From NCBI RefSeq assembly GCF_003337555.1, contig NZ_QPJK01000001.1:558001-622000 (forward strand): DNA of 64,000 nucleotides. The letters run 5' to 3'. The notes under the pieces were generated by a model. It ran no database searches and was not told the origin of the DNA. It saw only the letters and a list, made by a program, of their open reading frames with translations. Positions 35,434-48,838 of this stretch are shown piece by piece. Source of the DNA: Pseudorhodoferax soli (GTDB lineage: Bacteria > Pseudomonadota > Gammaproteobacteria > Burkholderiales > Burkholderiaceae_C). Each line of letters opens with the position of its first letter. Position 1 is the stretch's first letter. A program made the translations under genes and the position numbers.

Positions 35434-38400
35434 ATGGACGACCCCCCCTCCTCCGCACCTGCCCAGAAGATCTTCCGCATCCGCCGGGAATACAACACCT
35501 GGGTGGCGAACGAGACCATGGAGGACTTCTCGCTGCGCTTCACGCCGCGCGCGCGGCGCCACTGGTCGGAGTTCCGGGTCGCCAACACGGCGCTGGGCGC
35601 GGTCTCGTTCCTGGCGCTGGAGGCCATCGGCGCGGCGATGGCGCTCAACTACGGCTTTGCCAACGCGCTGTGGGCGATCCTGCTGGTCGGCGCGATCACC
35701 TTCCTCACCGCGCTGCCGATCAGCTACTACGCCGCGCGCTACGCGGTCGACATGGACCTGCTCACGCGCGGCGCGGGCTTCGGCTACCTGGGCTCGACCA
35801 TCACCTCGCTGATCTACGCGAGCTTCACGTTCATCTTCTTCGCGCTGGAGGCGGCCATCATGGCGTCGGCGCTGCAGCTGTACTTCACCAGCTGGTCGAT
35901 CACGGCCTGCTACCTGCTCTCGTCGCTGGTCGTCATCCCGCTGGTGACCTACGGCATCACCTTCATCAGCCGGCTGCAGTCGTGGACGCAGCCGCTGTGG
36001 CTGGCGCTGCTGGTGCTGCCCTTCATCGCCATCGCGGTCAAGAACCCGGGCGTGTTCGCGCAGTTGCCGGGCCTGTCGGGCTTCACCTCGGGCGAGAGCG
36101 ACTTCTCCTGGCTGATGTTCGGCGCCGCCGCCACCATGGCCTTCGCGCTCGTGGTGCAGGTCGGCGAGCAGGTCGACTTCCTGCGCTTTTTGCCGGAGAA
36201 GACGGCGCGCAACCGCTGGCGCTGGTGGGGCGCGGTGCTGGCCGCCGGGCCGGGCTGGATCGTGCCGGGCATGCTCAAGATGCTGGGCGGCATGCTGCTG
36301 TCCTACCTGGTGCTGCAGATCCAGCTGCCGCTGGACAAGGCGCTCGATCCCACGCAGATGTACCTGGCGGCGTTCGGTCTGCTGTTCGCCGATCCGGCCT
36401 GGGCGGTCGCCATCACGGTGGTGTTCGTCGTGATCTCGCAGATCAAGATCAACGTGACCAACGCCTACGCGGGCTCGCTCGCCTGGTCGAACTTCTTCGC
36501 GCGGCTCACGCACAGCCACCCGGGCCGCGTGGTGTGGCTGGTGTTCAACGTGCTGATCGCGATCCTGCTGCTGACGCTCGGCGTGTTCCGCGCGCTGGAG
36601 GAGGTGCTGGGGCTGTACGCCAACATCGCCATCGCCTGGGTCGGCGCGCTGGTGGCCGACCTGGTCATCAACAAGCCGCTGGGCCTGTCGCCCCAGGGCA
36701 TCGAGTTCCAGCGCGGCCACCTGTACGACATCAACCCGGTGGGCGTGGGCGCCACGCTGCTGGCCGGCGCCGTGGGCGTGGCCAGCTATGCCGGGGCGCT
36801 GGGCCAGGCGGCGCGCGCGTTCTCGCCGCTGCTGGCGCTGGGCACCGCCCTGGTGGCGGCGCCGCTGATCGCCTGGGGCACGGGCGGGCGCTGGTACATC
36901 GCGCGGCCGCGCACGCCGCTGTGGCAGCCCGGCGAAAGCGTGTCCTGCTCGGTGTGCGAGAACCGTTTCGAATCCGAGGACATGTCGTTCTGCCCGGCCT
37001 ACGGTGCGGCGATCTGCTCGCTGTGCTGCACGCTCGAATCGCGCTGCCACGACCGTTGCAAGAGCCGCTCGAGCGCCTCCGAGCAGACGCACGACCTGCT
37101 GCGCCGGCTGTTGCCGGGCGTGATGGCGCGCAGCATCAACTTCCGCCTCACGCACTACCTGGTCGTGCTGGTCTCGCTGGTGCTGCTGCTGTCCACCGTG
37201 ATGGGGCTCGTGTACTACCAGGACGTGGTGGCCGCCGGCCTGGACGACCATGCACGCGCCAGCATGCGCACGGGCTTCCAGAAGGTCTACACGCTGGCGC
37301 TGCTGCTGCTGGCCGTGGGCGCCTGGTGGATCGTGCTGGGTGTGGAGAGCCGCGAGGTGGCGCAGGACGAATCCAACCACCAGAACCAGCTGCTGCTGCG
37401 CGAGATCGACGCGCACAAGCGCACCGACGCCGCGCTGCAGAAGGCCAAGGAGGTGGCCGAGGCCGCCAACCTGGCCAAGACGCGCTTCGTGACCGGGATG
37501 AGCCACGAATTCCGCACGCCGCTCAACAGCATCCTGGGCTACTCGCAGGTGCTGCTGCGCAGCGCGGCGAGCGAGGCCGTGCGCGGGCCGGTGGCCACCA
37601 TCCAGCGCAGCGGCCAGCACCTGTCCAGCCTGGTGGACGGCATGCTCGACCTGGCCCGCATCGAGGCTGGCCGCATGCGCATCGAGCCGGCGGCGATCTC
37701 GCTGCGCGACTTCCTGGACGACCTGGTGCGCATGGTCGAGCCGCAGGCGCACGCCAAGCGGCTGGACTTCCAGCTGGAGCTGCCGGCGCGTGCCCTGCCC
37801 GCGTACGTGCAGGCCGACGCCAAGCGGCTGCGCCAGATCCTGTTGAATCTGCTGAGCAATGCGATCAAGTTCACTGCCGAGGGCCGCGTGGTGCTGCGCG
37901 TGTCGCACCGCATGGAGGTGGCGCGCTTCGAAGTCGAGGACACCGGCCTGGGCATTGCGCCGCACGACATCGAGCGCATCTTCCTGCCCTTCGAACGCAG
38001 CAGCTCGGGCCGCATCGCGCACGAGCCAGGCACCGGCCTGGGCCTGGCCATCACGCAGCTGCTGGCCGACCTCATGGGCGGCGAGCTGTCGGTCACCAGC
38101 ACGGTGAACCAGGGCAGCTGCTTCAAGCTGCGGCTGTACATGCGCGAGCTGACCGCCATCGACCAGCACCAGGTGGAGAACCACCGGCGGGTGATCGGCT
38201 ACCGCGGCGAGCGGCGCCGGCTGCTGCTGGTGGACGACCAGCCCGAGCAGCGCCAGCTGATGGCCGCGATCCTGATCCCGCTGGGCTTCGCGGCGCAGGA
38301 GGCGGCCAGCGGGCCCGAGTGCCTGGAGGCCGTGGCCAGCCACCCGCCCGACATGGTGCTGCTGGACGTGAACATGGGCGAGATGGACGGCTGGGCCACC

Positions 38401-38820
38401 TGCCGCGCACTGCGCCAGGCCGGCCATGCGGCGCTGCCGGTGGTGATGGTCTCGGCCAACGTGTTCCATGCGCCCGAGCAGCTCGATGGCAGCGGCTGCA
38501 ACGGCTTCGTCACCAAACCCGTGGCCGAGTCCGAGCTGCTGGGCCAGCTGGAACGCCTGCTGCAGCTCGAATGGATCCACGAGGCGCCGCCAGCTGCGGT
38601 GGCGCAGGAGGCGGCAGCGCCGCTGGCCCACACCCTGTCGAACGAAGCGACGGCCGAGCTGATCTGGCTCGCCCGCATCGGCGACCTGGGCTCACTCAAA
38701 CGCGGCATCGCCCGCATGGCCGCGGCCGACCCCGCCACGCAGCGCGAATGCGACTACCTGCGCCAGCTGGTCGACCGCGTCGATCTGGAAAGTCTTCTGA
38801 GATGGTTGCAACGGGAATGA
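35434..38820 (+). CDS. NCS1 permease-histidine kinase-receiver hybrid (copy 1)
   Basis: 1128 residues. Residues 1-490 are a full NCS1 nucleobase permease of about 12 membrane segments (YNTWVANETMEDFSLRFTP, TRGAGFGYLGSTITSLIYASFTF, VTNAYAGSLAWSNFF). Then an 8-Cys module (about 505-545), two more membrane segments (about 570-650), a HisKA domain with H691 (MSHEFRTPLN), HATPase (NLLSNAIKF, DTGLGIAP, GTGLGLAI), and a receiver with phospho-Asp D978 (MVLLDVNMGEMDG). A transporter fused to a kinase suggests sensing through substrate binding or transport. Its stop overlaps the start of a REC-LuxR gene (ATGA). A paralogue with the same layout lies at 48819-52253. Confidence 0.85.
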   Translation: MDDPPSSAPAQKIFRIRREYNTWVANETMEDFSLRFTPRARRHWSEFRVANTALGAVSFLALEAIGAAMALNYGFANALWAILLVGAITFLTALPISYYAARYAVDMDLLTRGAGFGYLGSTITSLIYASFTFIFFALEAAIMASALQLYFTSWSITACYLLSSLVVIPLVTYGITFISRLQSWTQPLWLALLVLPFIAIAVKNPGVFAQLPGLSGFTSGESDFSWLMFGAAATMAFALVVQVGEQVDFLRFLPEKTARNRWRWWGAVLAAGPGWIVPGMLKMLGGMLLSYLVLQIQLPLDKALDPTQMYLAAFGLLFADPAWAVAITVVFVVISQIKINVTNAYAGSLAWSNFFARLTHSHPGRVVWLVFNVLIAILLLTLGVFRALEEVLGLYANIAIAWVGALVADLVINKPLGLSPQGIEFQRGHLYDINPVGVGATLLAGAVGVASYAGALGQAARAFSPLLALGTALVAAPLIAWGTGGRWYIARPRTPLWQPGESVSCSVCENRFESEDMSFCPAYGAAICSLCCTLESRCHDRCKSRSSASEQTHDLLRRLLPGVMARSINFRLTHYLVVLVSLVLLLSTVMGLVYYQDVVAAGLDDHARASMRTGFQKVYTLALLLLAVGAWWIVLGVESREVAQDESNHQNQLLLREIDAHKRTDAALQKAKEVAEAANLAKTRFVTGMSHEFRTPLNSILGYSQVLLRSAASEAVRGPVATIQRSGQHLSSLVDGMLDLARIEAGRMRIEPAAISLRDFLDDLVRMVEPQAHAKRLDFQLELPARALPAYVQADAKRLRQILLNLLSNAIKFTAEGRVVLRVSHRMEVARFEVEDTGLGIAPHDIERIFLPFERSSSGRIAHEPGTGLGLAITQLLADLMGGELSVTSTVNQGSCFKLRLYMRELTAIDQHQVENHRRVIGYRGERRRLLLVDDQPEQRQLMAAILIPLGFAAQEAASGPECLEAVASHPPDMVLLDVNMGEMDGWATCRALRQAGHAALPVVMVSANVFHAPEQLDGSGCNGFVTKPVAESELLGQLERLLQLEWIHEAPPAAVAQEAAAPLAHTLSNEATAELIWLARIGDLGSLKRGIARMAAADPATQRECDYLRQLVDRVDLESLLRWLQRE

Positions 38821-39716
38821 CGACACCGCAGAAGCTGGTGGTGCAGGTGGTCGACGACGCGCCGGACGCGCTGGGCTTCCTCGTCGACGCGCTGGAAGCC
38901 GCCGGCTACGGCGTGCTGGTCGCGCGCAGCGGCGAGGCCGCGCTGCAGAGCCTGGAATGGGTGATCCCCGACGCCATCCTGCTGGACGCGCTGATGCCGG
39001 GCCTGGACGGCTTCGAGACCTGCCGGCGCATCAAGGCGCTGCCCGAGCGCGCGCACGTGCCGGTGATCTTCATGACCGCGCTGTCGGAGACCGCGCACAT
39101 CGTGGCCGGCTTCGAGGCGGGCGGCGTGGACTACGTGGTCAAGCCGCTCAAGATCGACGAGGTGCTGGTGCGGCTGGCCACGCACGTGCGCAACGCCCGC
39201 GTGTCGCGGCTGGCGCGCGAGGCGGTCGACCTGGGCGGCATGGGCGTGCTGCTGCTGGACCACCAGGACCGGCTGGCCTGGCGTTCGCCGCGCGCGGCCG
39301 ACTGGCTGCGCCGCTTCGCCGACCGTCCGGCCGAGCAGTGGCCCGGCTGGCTGGCGCCGTTCATCGCGCCGCTGCGCGCGGCCGGTGGCGGCTCCACGCT
39401 GCTGGCCGCCACGGGCGGCGAGGAACTGCGGCTGCAGTGGATCGGCGCCAGCGGCATGGGCGAGGCGATGGCGCTGCTGCAGGTGCGGCCGCAGGCGGCC
39501 TCGCGGCTGCGCGAGGCCGACCTCACGCCGCGCGAGGTGGAGGTGCTGTCCTGGCTGGCCAAGGGCAAGACCAACCGCGACATCGGCGACATCCTGGGCC
39601 TGTCGCCGCGCACCGTGAACAAGCACCTGGAGCATGCCTACGCCAAGCTGGGCGTGGAGACGCGGGCGTCGGCCGCGGCACTCATGACGCGCGAAGGCGC
39701 GCTCCCCGACGATTGA
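38817..39716 (+). CDS. REC-LuxR response regulator paired with permease-kinase copy 1
   Basis: 299 residues. The ATG at 38817 overlaps the kinase stop (ATGA); an ATG five codons earlier is possible. Receiver (VVDDAPD, phospho-Asp D57 in AILLDALMPGLDG, Lys in VVKPLK), a PAS-like middle (about 125-225) and a C-terminal LuxR helix-turn-helix (LTPREVEVLSWLAKGKTNRDIGDILGLSPRTVNKHLEHAYAKL). It is the output of the kinase next door. LuxR-type regulators often bind short palindromes as dimers, so it is a candidate for the TACGYC-N4-GRCGTA sites. Confidence 0.88.
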   Translation: MTTPQKLVVQVVDDAPDALGFLVDALEAAGYGVLVARSGEAALQSLEWVIPDAILLDALMPGLDGFETCRRIKALPERAHVPVIFMTALSETAHIVAGFEAGGVDYVVKPLKIDEVLVRLATHVRNARVSRLAREAVDLGGMGVLLLDHQDRLAWRSPRAADWLRRFADRPAEQWPGWLAPFIAPLRAAGGGSTLLAATGGEELRLQWIGASGMGEAMALLQVRPQAASRLREADLTPREVEVLSWLAKGKTNRDIGDILGLSPRTVNKHLEHAYAKLGVETRASAAALMTREGALPDD

Positions 39717-39773
39717 AACGGCACCGGCTGGGGGCATTCGCGGCGCACCGCGGGCCGGTGCGAAGATGGCCGC

Positions 39774-40199
39774 ATGCAAGCCCTGGCCGCCCTGCAGTCC
39801 CACCCCTGGGCCTACCCTGCCCTGGAGGTGGTGCACATCGTCGGCATCGCGCTGTTGCTGGGCAACCTCGTCGCGCTCGAGGTGCGCGTGTTCGGCGGTG
39901 CCGCCGCGCTGCCGGTGCCGGCCCTGGCGCGGCTGTCGCTCACGCTGGCGCTGGCCGGCTTCGCACTGGCCGCCGCCAGCGGCCTGCTGATGTTCGCCAC
40001 CCATCCCGTCGAACTGCTGGCCAACCGCAGCTTCCTGCTCAAGATGGGGCTGCTGGCGCTGGCCGGCTGCAACGCGGCCTGGTTCCACGGCCGCGGCGCC
40101 CTGGCCCGGCTCGACCGGCTGGCCCGGTTGCAGATGCTGGCCTCCAGCCTGCTGTGGCTTGCGGCCATCGCCTGTGGCCGCTGGATTGCCTACGAATGA
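39774..40199 (+). CDS. small four-segment membrane protein
   Basis: 141 residues with four membrane segments (VVHIVGIALLLGNLVALEVRVFG, LSLTLALAGFALAAASGLLMFA, FLLKMGLLALAGCNAAWFH, LQMLASSLLWLAAIACGRWIAYE). A His in the first and one in the third segment could bind a cofactor. I do not recognise the family for certain (it resembles DUF6644-type proteins). It is followed 22 bases on by an exported protein, a pair seen elsewhere together. Confidence 0.6.
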   Translation: MQALAALQSHPWAYPALEVVHIVGIALLLGNLVALEVRVFGGAAALPVPALARLSLTLALAGFALAAASGLLMFATHPVELLANRSFLLKMGLLALAGCNAAWFHGRGALARLDRLARLQMLASSLLWLAAIACGRWIAYE

Positions 40200-40221
40200 A
40201 CCACCACCAAGGAGCGATGCC

Positions 40222-40710
40222 ATGAACCCGCACCTCACGCGCCGCCGGCTGCTCGCGCTGGCCAGCCTGGCCACCCCGCTGGCGATGCAGCGCGCCCACG
40301 CCCACCACGGCTGGAGCAGCTTCGACCAGGACCGGCCGATCTACCTGGAGGGCCAGGTCGTCGAGAGCCGTTGGCGCAACCCGCATGCAGAGCTCGTGAT
40401 CGAGCCACCGGCCGCGCTGGCGCTGCCAGCTGGGCTGCAGCAGCGGCCCCTGCCCGCGCAAAGCGCCGGCATCGACGGCGCTGCGCTGTTGGCCAAGACC
40501 GTGCTGCCCACACGCAGGGAACGGCGCTGGGAGCTGGAGCTGGCGCCACTCACCCGCATGCGCGCCTGGCAGGCCGAGGAGATCCGGGCGGGGGACCGGG
40601 TGGCGGCGGTGGGCTTCACCTTCAAGGGCGAGCAGGGCGACGCTGTCATGCGGGTGGAATACCTGTTCGTGGGCGACAAGACCTACGGCCTGCGCTCCAG
40701 TCCCACCTGA
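40222..40710 (+). CDS. DUF6152-like exported protein (Tat signal)
   Basis: 162 residues; AAGGAG precedes the ATG. The twin-Arg signal RRRLLALASLATPLAMQRAHA is cut before HHGWSSFDQDRPIYLEGQVVESRWRNPHAELVIE, the conserved start of DUF6152 proteins. The mature protein is a small beta-rich domain, with VAAVGFTFKGEQGDAVMRVEYL near the end. The His pair at the new N-terminus could bind metal (inference). It forms a unit with the membrane protein upstream. Confidence 0.65.
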   Translation: MNPHLTRRRLLALASLATPLAMQRAHAHHGWSSFDQDRPIYLEGQVVESRWRNPHAELVIEPPAALALPAGLQQRPLPAQSAGIDGAALLAKTVLPTRRERRWELELAPLTRMRAWQAEEIRAGDRVAAVGFTFKGEQGDAVMRVEYLFVGDKTYGLRSSPT

Positions 40711-40798
40711 ACAACACGACATTCCATGTGAATACAAAACTCTTGTTTTACAACAATCCATACAATCTGGGCCGATTCACAGCAACAGCCTAGCCACC

Positions 40799-42973
40799 AT
40801 GTCTGCCCTGCTCCCCCGTCCCGTCGATCCGACCGGTCGCAGGAGCACGCGGCCCCGCCGGCGCAATCTCGCCGCCGCGGCCGCAGCACGCGCCACCTGG
40901 TGGTTCGCCGGTGCCGCCGTCACGCTGCTGCTGGCCTGGTGGCAGCCCGAGGGGCTGCAACATCTGGACCAGCTGGCCTACCACCTTCTGCAGCCCGGCG
41001 CCGCAGCGCCCGCCACGCTGGCCATCCCCCGCGCGGCGGTCATCGAACCGGTGCCCACGCCGCTGGCCGCACTGTTCACATTGCTGCTGGTCAGCGCCGT
41101 GGCGCTGCGCCCGCGCGGGGCGCTGGCACGCGGGCTGCTGGCCCTGGCGCTGCTGTGCCTGCCGCTGGCCGCCAGCGCGGCCCTGCTGACGCAGCACCGC
41201 TGGCTGCCCCCAGCCTTGCCAGTGGCGGGCCTGGCGGTGGCGCTGGGCTTTCGCGAGGCGGCGCGCGCGCGCGCGGTACAGCGCCAGCTGCAGCGCACGC
41301 GTGCGCAGGCCCAGGCCGCCCTGCGCGCCATCGACGACGCGGTGCTCACCGTCGATGGCGCCGAGCACACCGTGCGCTTCGCCAATCCCAGTGCTGTGCA
41401 GCAGGCCGCACCCAGGGCGCTGGAAGGTCGCCCGCTGGCCATCGCCTATCCACTGGAGGCGCAGAGCCATGAGGCACTGCATGCCGCCATCACCGCCTGT
41501 GTGGCCCAGGGCGTCAGCGTGCGGGTGCGCGAACTGCTGCGCCTGCGCTCGGCCGACGGACTGCGCAGCCTGCGCGCGACCGTCAGCCCGCTGCGTGCCA
41601 CGGACGGCGAGATCGACGGCGCCGTGCTGGTGTTCACCGATATGACCGGCGCGCTGGAAGCCGCCCGCGAACGCGAGCATGCCGCGACCCACGACGCCCT
41701 GACCGGCCTGCCCAACCGGGTGCTGCTGCACGAGCGGCTGCAACTCGCACTGTCGCGCGTGAAGCGCCAGCACAGCGTGGCCGCCATCCTCTTCGTCGAC
41801 CTGGACCGCTTCAAGCACATCAACGACACACTGGGCCACCGCACCGGCGATGCCATGCTGCGCGTGCTGGCCCAGCGGCTGCAAGCCCTGTGCCGCAACA
41901 CCGACACGGTGGCGCGCTGGGGCGGCGACGAGTTCGTGCTGATCCTGGAAGACGTGGGCGGACCGGAGGGCGCTGCCCTGGGGGCCAGCAAGATCGTCGA
42001 CGCGCTGTCGCGCGACGTGGCGCTGGGCCCCGAGTTCAACCACCGCCTGCTGCCCAGTTCGGCCAGCGTGGGCGTGGTGCTGGTGCCGCGCGACGGCACG
42101 CAGATCGAAGACCTGCTTTCCAAGGCCGACATGGCGATGTACCGCGCCAAGGGCCAGCCCAAGGCCAGCTTCCACATCTGGGCCAGCGACATCAACGCCC
42201 GCATGCACGACCGCCTGGCACGCGAGGTCGACCTGCGCCAGGCACTGCTGCACGAGCGCCTGGAAGTGCACTACCAGCCGCAGTTCGCGTTCGACACCGG
42301 CCGCATGATCGGCATGGAAGCGCTGATGCGCTGGGAGCAGGTGCCGGGGCAGTACGTCCCGCCGTCCGAGTTCATCCAGCTGGCCGAGGAGTCCGGCCTG
42401 ATCGTCGACATGGGGGCCTGGGCCGTGCGCCAGGTGACCCGGCAACTGGCCAGCTGGCTGGCAGCCGGGCTGCAGCCGGTGCCGGTGGCCGTCAACGTGT
42501 CGGCACGCCAGTGGACCAACGGCGAGATCGTGCAGGTCGTGCGGCTGGCGCTGCGCGAGAGCGCCATTCCCCCGGCGCTGCTGCGGCTGGAGATCACCGA
42601 GACGGTCGCCATGGGCGAGGGCGACCAGATCATCGGCCTGCTGCACGACATCCACGCGCTGGGCATCCGGCTTTCGCTGGACGACTTCGGCACCGGCTAT
42701 TCGTCGCTGGCCTACCTCAAGCGTTTCCCGCTGGACGAACTGAAGATCGACCGCAGCTTCGTCACCGCCCTGCCCCAGGACCAGCAGGACGCGGCCATCG
42801 TGCACGCCACGGTGGCCCTGGCGCGCGGCCTCGGCCTGCGCGTGCTGGCCGAGGGCGTGGAGACGCAGGCCCAGGCCGAATTCCTGGCTGCTTGCGGCTG
42901 CGATGGCGCGCAAGGCTTCCTGTACAGCCTGCCGGAAATGGCAGAAGCCGCCGCGCTGCGCCTGCAGGGCTGA
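40799..42973 (+). CDS. PAS-GGDEF-EAL protein (c-di-GMP turnover)
   Basis: 724 residues. The N-terminus has a segment LQHLDQLAYHLLQP and three or four membrane helices (about 33-155) like the end of a CHASE2 sensor but without the CHASE2 domain. Then PAS (about 170-285), GGDEF with intact motif at 375-379, and EAL with intact motif at 507-509 plus LEITETV, LDDFGTGYSS and LAEGVE. Both activities look possible. The 88-base spacer before it is unusually AT-rich (TTGTTTTACAACAA), so it likely has its own promoter. Confidence 0.88.
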   Translation: MSALLPRPVDPTGRRSTRPRRRNLAAAAAARATWWFAGAAVTLLLAWWQPEGLQHLDQLAYHLLQPGAAAPATLAIPRAAVIEPVPTPLAALFTLLLVSAVALRPRGALARGLLALALLCLPLAASAALLTQHRWLPPALPVAGLAVALGFREAARARAVQRQLQRTRAQAQAALRAIDDAVLTVDGAEHTVRFANPSAVQQAAPRALEGRPLAIAYPLEAQSHEALHAAITACVAQGVSVRVRELLRLRSADGLRSLRATVSPLRATDGEIDGAVLVFTDMTGALEAAREREHAATHDALTGLPNRVLLHERLQLALSRVKRQHSVAAILFVDLDRFKHINDTLGHRTGDAMLRVLAQRLQALCRNTDTVARWGGDEFVLILEDVGGPEGAALGASKIVDALSRDVALGPEFNHRLLPSSASVGVVLVPRDGTQIEDLLSKADMAMYRAKGQPKASFHIWASDINARMHDRLAREVDLRQALLHERLEVHYQPQFAFDTGRMIGMEALMRWEQVPGQYVPPSEFIQLAEESGLIVDMGAWAVRQVTRQLASWLAAGLQPVPVAVNVSARQWTNGEIVQVVRLALRESAIPPALLRLEITETVAMGEGDQIIGLLHDIHALGIRLSLDDFGTGYSSLAYLKRFPLDELKIDRSFVTALPQDQQDAAIVHATVALARGLGLRVLAEGVETQAQAEFLAACGCDGAQGFLYSLPEMAEAAALRLQG

Positions 42974-43117
42974 CCACTGCAGAGCTGACAAAACTGCGGC
43001 GCGCGCGCCACACCCGGTGCCGAAATCTGCATGCGTGTGGAATGTTTGCACGTCTCGATCCGTCCTTTTGGCGAACATAAGACCCGCACAATTTCGTCAA
43101 ATTTTGTAACATATCCG

Positions 43118-46833
<3,716 letters not shown>

Positions 46834-46837
<4 letters not shown>

Positions 46838-47841
46838 CCACCGAAACCGACCGCCGCCCGCGCCTGCTGCTGGTGGACGACGAGCCCACCAACCTGCAGG
46901 TGCTGCGCGGCATTCTGCAGGCCGACTACCGGCTGCTGTACGCGCGCGACGGCGCCACGGCGCTCAAGCTTGCGCGGGAGGAGAAGCCCGACCTGCTGCT
47001 GCTGGACGTGATGATGCCGGGCATGAGCGGCCACGAGGTTTGCCGCACGCTCCATACCGACCCGGGCACGCAGTCCATCCCGGTGGTGTTCGTCACCGCG
47101 CTGGCCGACGCCGGCGACGAGGCGCAGGGCTTCGATGCCGGCGCCGTCGACTACATCATCAAGCCGGTGAGCCCGCCCGTGGTGCGCGCGCGCGTGCGCA
47201 CCCATCTGTCGCTGGTGCGCATGGACGAGCTCAAGGCCTCGCGGCTGGAGATCGTGCAGCGCCTGGGCCGCGCCGCCGAGTACAAGGACAACGAGACCGG
47301 CCAGCACGTGCTGCGCATGAGCCACTACGCGCAGGCGCTGGCGCTGGCGCTGGGCTTCGACCCGCGCGATGCCGAAGACCTGCTGCACGCCGCGCCCATG
47401 CACGACGTGGGCAAGATCGGCATCCCCGACCACATCCTGCGCAAGCCGGGCCAGCTGACGGCCGAGGAATGGGCGGTGATGCGCTCGCACGCCACCATCG
47501 GCGCCGACATCATCGGCCAGCACGACAGCGGCGTGCTGCACATCGCGGCCAAGATCGCGCGCAGCCACCACGAGAAATGGGATGGCAGCGGCTACCCGGA
47601 CGGCCTGGCCGGTGAAGCCATCCCGCTGGAGGCGCGCATCGTGGCCATCGCCGACGTGTTCGACGCGCTGACCAGCGTGCGCCCCTACAAGGCGGCCTGG
47701 AGCGTGGAGGACGCCGTGGCGCTGCTCGAGCGCGAGGCCGGCAAGCAGTTCGACGCGGCGCTGGTGCCAGTCTTCGTCGGCATCCTGCCGCAGCTGCTGG
47801 CGATCCGCGCGCGCTTCGCGGACGCGCCCACGGCCGCCTGA
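46834..47841 (+). CDS. HD-GYP response regulator (RpfG-like c-di-GMP phosphodiesterase)
   Basis: 335 residues. Receiver (LLLVDDEPTN, phospho-Asp D58 in LLLLDVMMPGMSG, Lys in IIKPVSP), then HD-GYP with HDVGKIGIPDHIL (H190/D191) and HHEKWDGSGYPDGLAG, intact. It degrades c-di-GMP when phosphorylated. The ATGA overlap with the MHYT kinase makes it the likely receiver of that relay. It is convergent with the minus-strand response regulator, 1 base apart. Confidence 0.92.
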
Positions 47842-47842
47842 A

Positions 47843-48838
47843 CTACCCCTGGAACTGCGGCTGAAACTGCGGCTGCAATTGCCGCACGCGCTGCAGCGCC
47901 ACCGCGGCTGCGGCCGTGCGCGTCTCCACGCCGAGCTTGACGTAGACGCGCTCCAGGTGCTTCTTGATGGTCGCCGGGCTGGCGCCCAGGATTTCGCCGA
48001 TGTCGCGGTTGGTCTTGCCCTTGACCAGCCAGTACAGCACCTCGGCCTCGCGCGCGGTCAGCGCCAGCGACAGGCCCAGCGACTCGATCACGGCGGCATC
48101 GGATTCCTCGCGCATGACGATCAGCCAGTCGCCCCCGCCCTCGCCGTCGCCCGTCTGCTGGTGCAGCCGGAAGCTCAGCGCCCGTGCGCCCTGCTCCACG
48201 CGCAGCGGCGGCGGCTCGATCTGGCGCTGCTCGGCGTCGGCCGCGTGCCGGCGCAGCCAGTCCAGCAGCACCTGCGGCGCCACGCTGCCGGCGGCCGGCC
48301 CACCGCAGTAGCGCTGCAGCAATTCGCGTGCGAGCACGGTCTGCCACATCAGCCGGCCATCGCTCACGCGCACGGTGATGCTGGCGTAGCCGAAGGCATC
48401 CAGCGCATTGCGCGCCTGGCGGCGCTCGCGCGCGCTGGCCAGGTGCACGGCCATGCGTGCCAGCACTTCCTTGGGCTTGATCGGCTTGGTGACGTAGTCC
48501 ACGCCGCCCGACTCCAGCGCCGCGACCAGGTGCTCGGTCTCGGTCAGCCCGGTCATGAAGATGATGGGGATGTGCGCGGTGGCCGGCGAGGCCTTCAGCC
48601 GCCGCGCCACCTCGAAGCCGTCCATGCCGGGCATCATGGCGTCCAGCAGCACCACGTCGGGCAGCGCCTGGGCAGCGCGCTGCAGGGCCATCTCGCCGCC
48701 GGTGGCCACCAGCACCGTGAAGCCCGATTCGTCGAGCGCATCGTGCAGCACCGCCAGGTTGTCGGGCACGTCGTCGACGATCAGCACCACATCGCTGTTG
48801 GCGCGGTCCAGGGTCTGGTCAAGCGGTTCGGGCGGCAT
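47843..48838 (-). CDS. REC-LuxR response regulator paired with permease-kinase copy 2
   Basis: 331 residues, same plan as the regulator at 38817: receiver (LIVDDVPDN, D66 in DVVLLDAMMPGMDG, Lys in TKPIKPK), a PAS-like middle, and a LuxR helix-turn-helix (LTAREAEVLYWLVKGKTNRDIGEILGASPATIKKHLERVYVKL). Its start lies inside the kinase coding end (20-base overlap), so translation is coupled. The recognition helices of the two regulators are alike (SPRTVNKHLE and SPATIKKHLE) but not identical, so overlapping target sites are possible. Confidence 0.88.
   Translation of the reverse strand: MPPEPLDQTLDRANSDVVLIVDDVPDNLAVLHDALDESGFTVLVATGGEMALQRAAQALPDVVLLDAMMPGMDGFEVARRLKASPATAHIPIIFMTGLTETEHLVAALESGGVDYVTKPIKPKEVLARMAVHLASARERRQARNALDAFGYASITVRVSDGRLMWQTVLARELLQRYCGGPAAGSVAPQVLLDWLRRHAADAEQRQIEPPPLRVEQGARALSFRLHQQTGDGEGGGDWLIVMREESDAAVIESLGLSLALTAREAEVLYWLVKGKTNRDIGEILGASPATIKKHLERVYVKLGVETRTAAAAVALQRVRQLQPQFQPQFQG

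Noticed and set aside
35332-38631. Minus-strand open frame of about 1100 codons opposite permease-kinase copy 1
   Set aside because: Translation is rich in Arg, His, Gln and Gly without domains; the plus strand encodes an intact multi-domain protein. Shadow frame caused by high GC.
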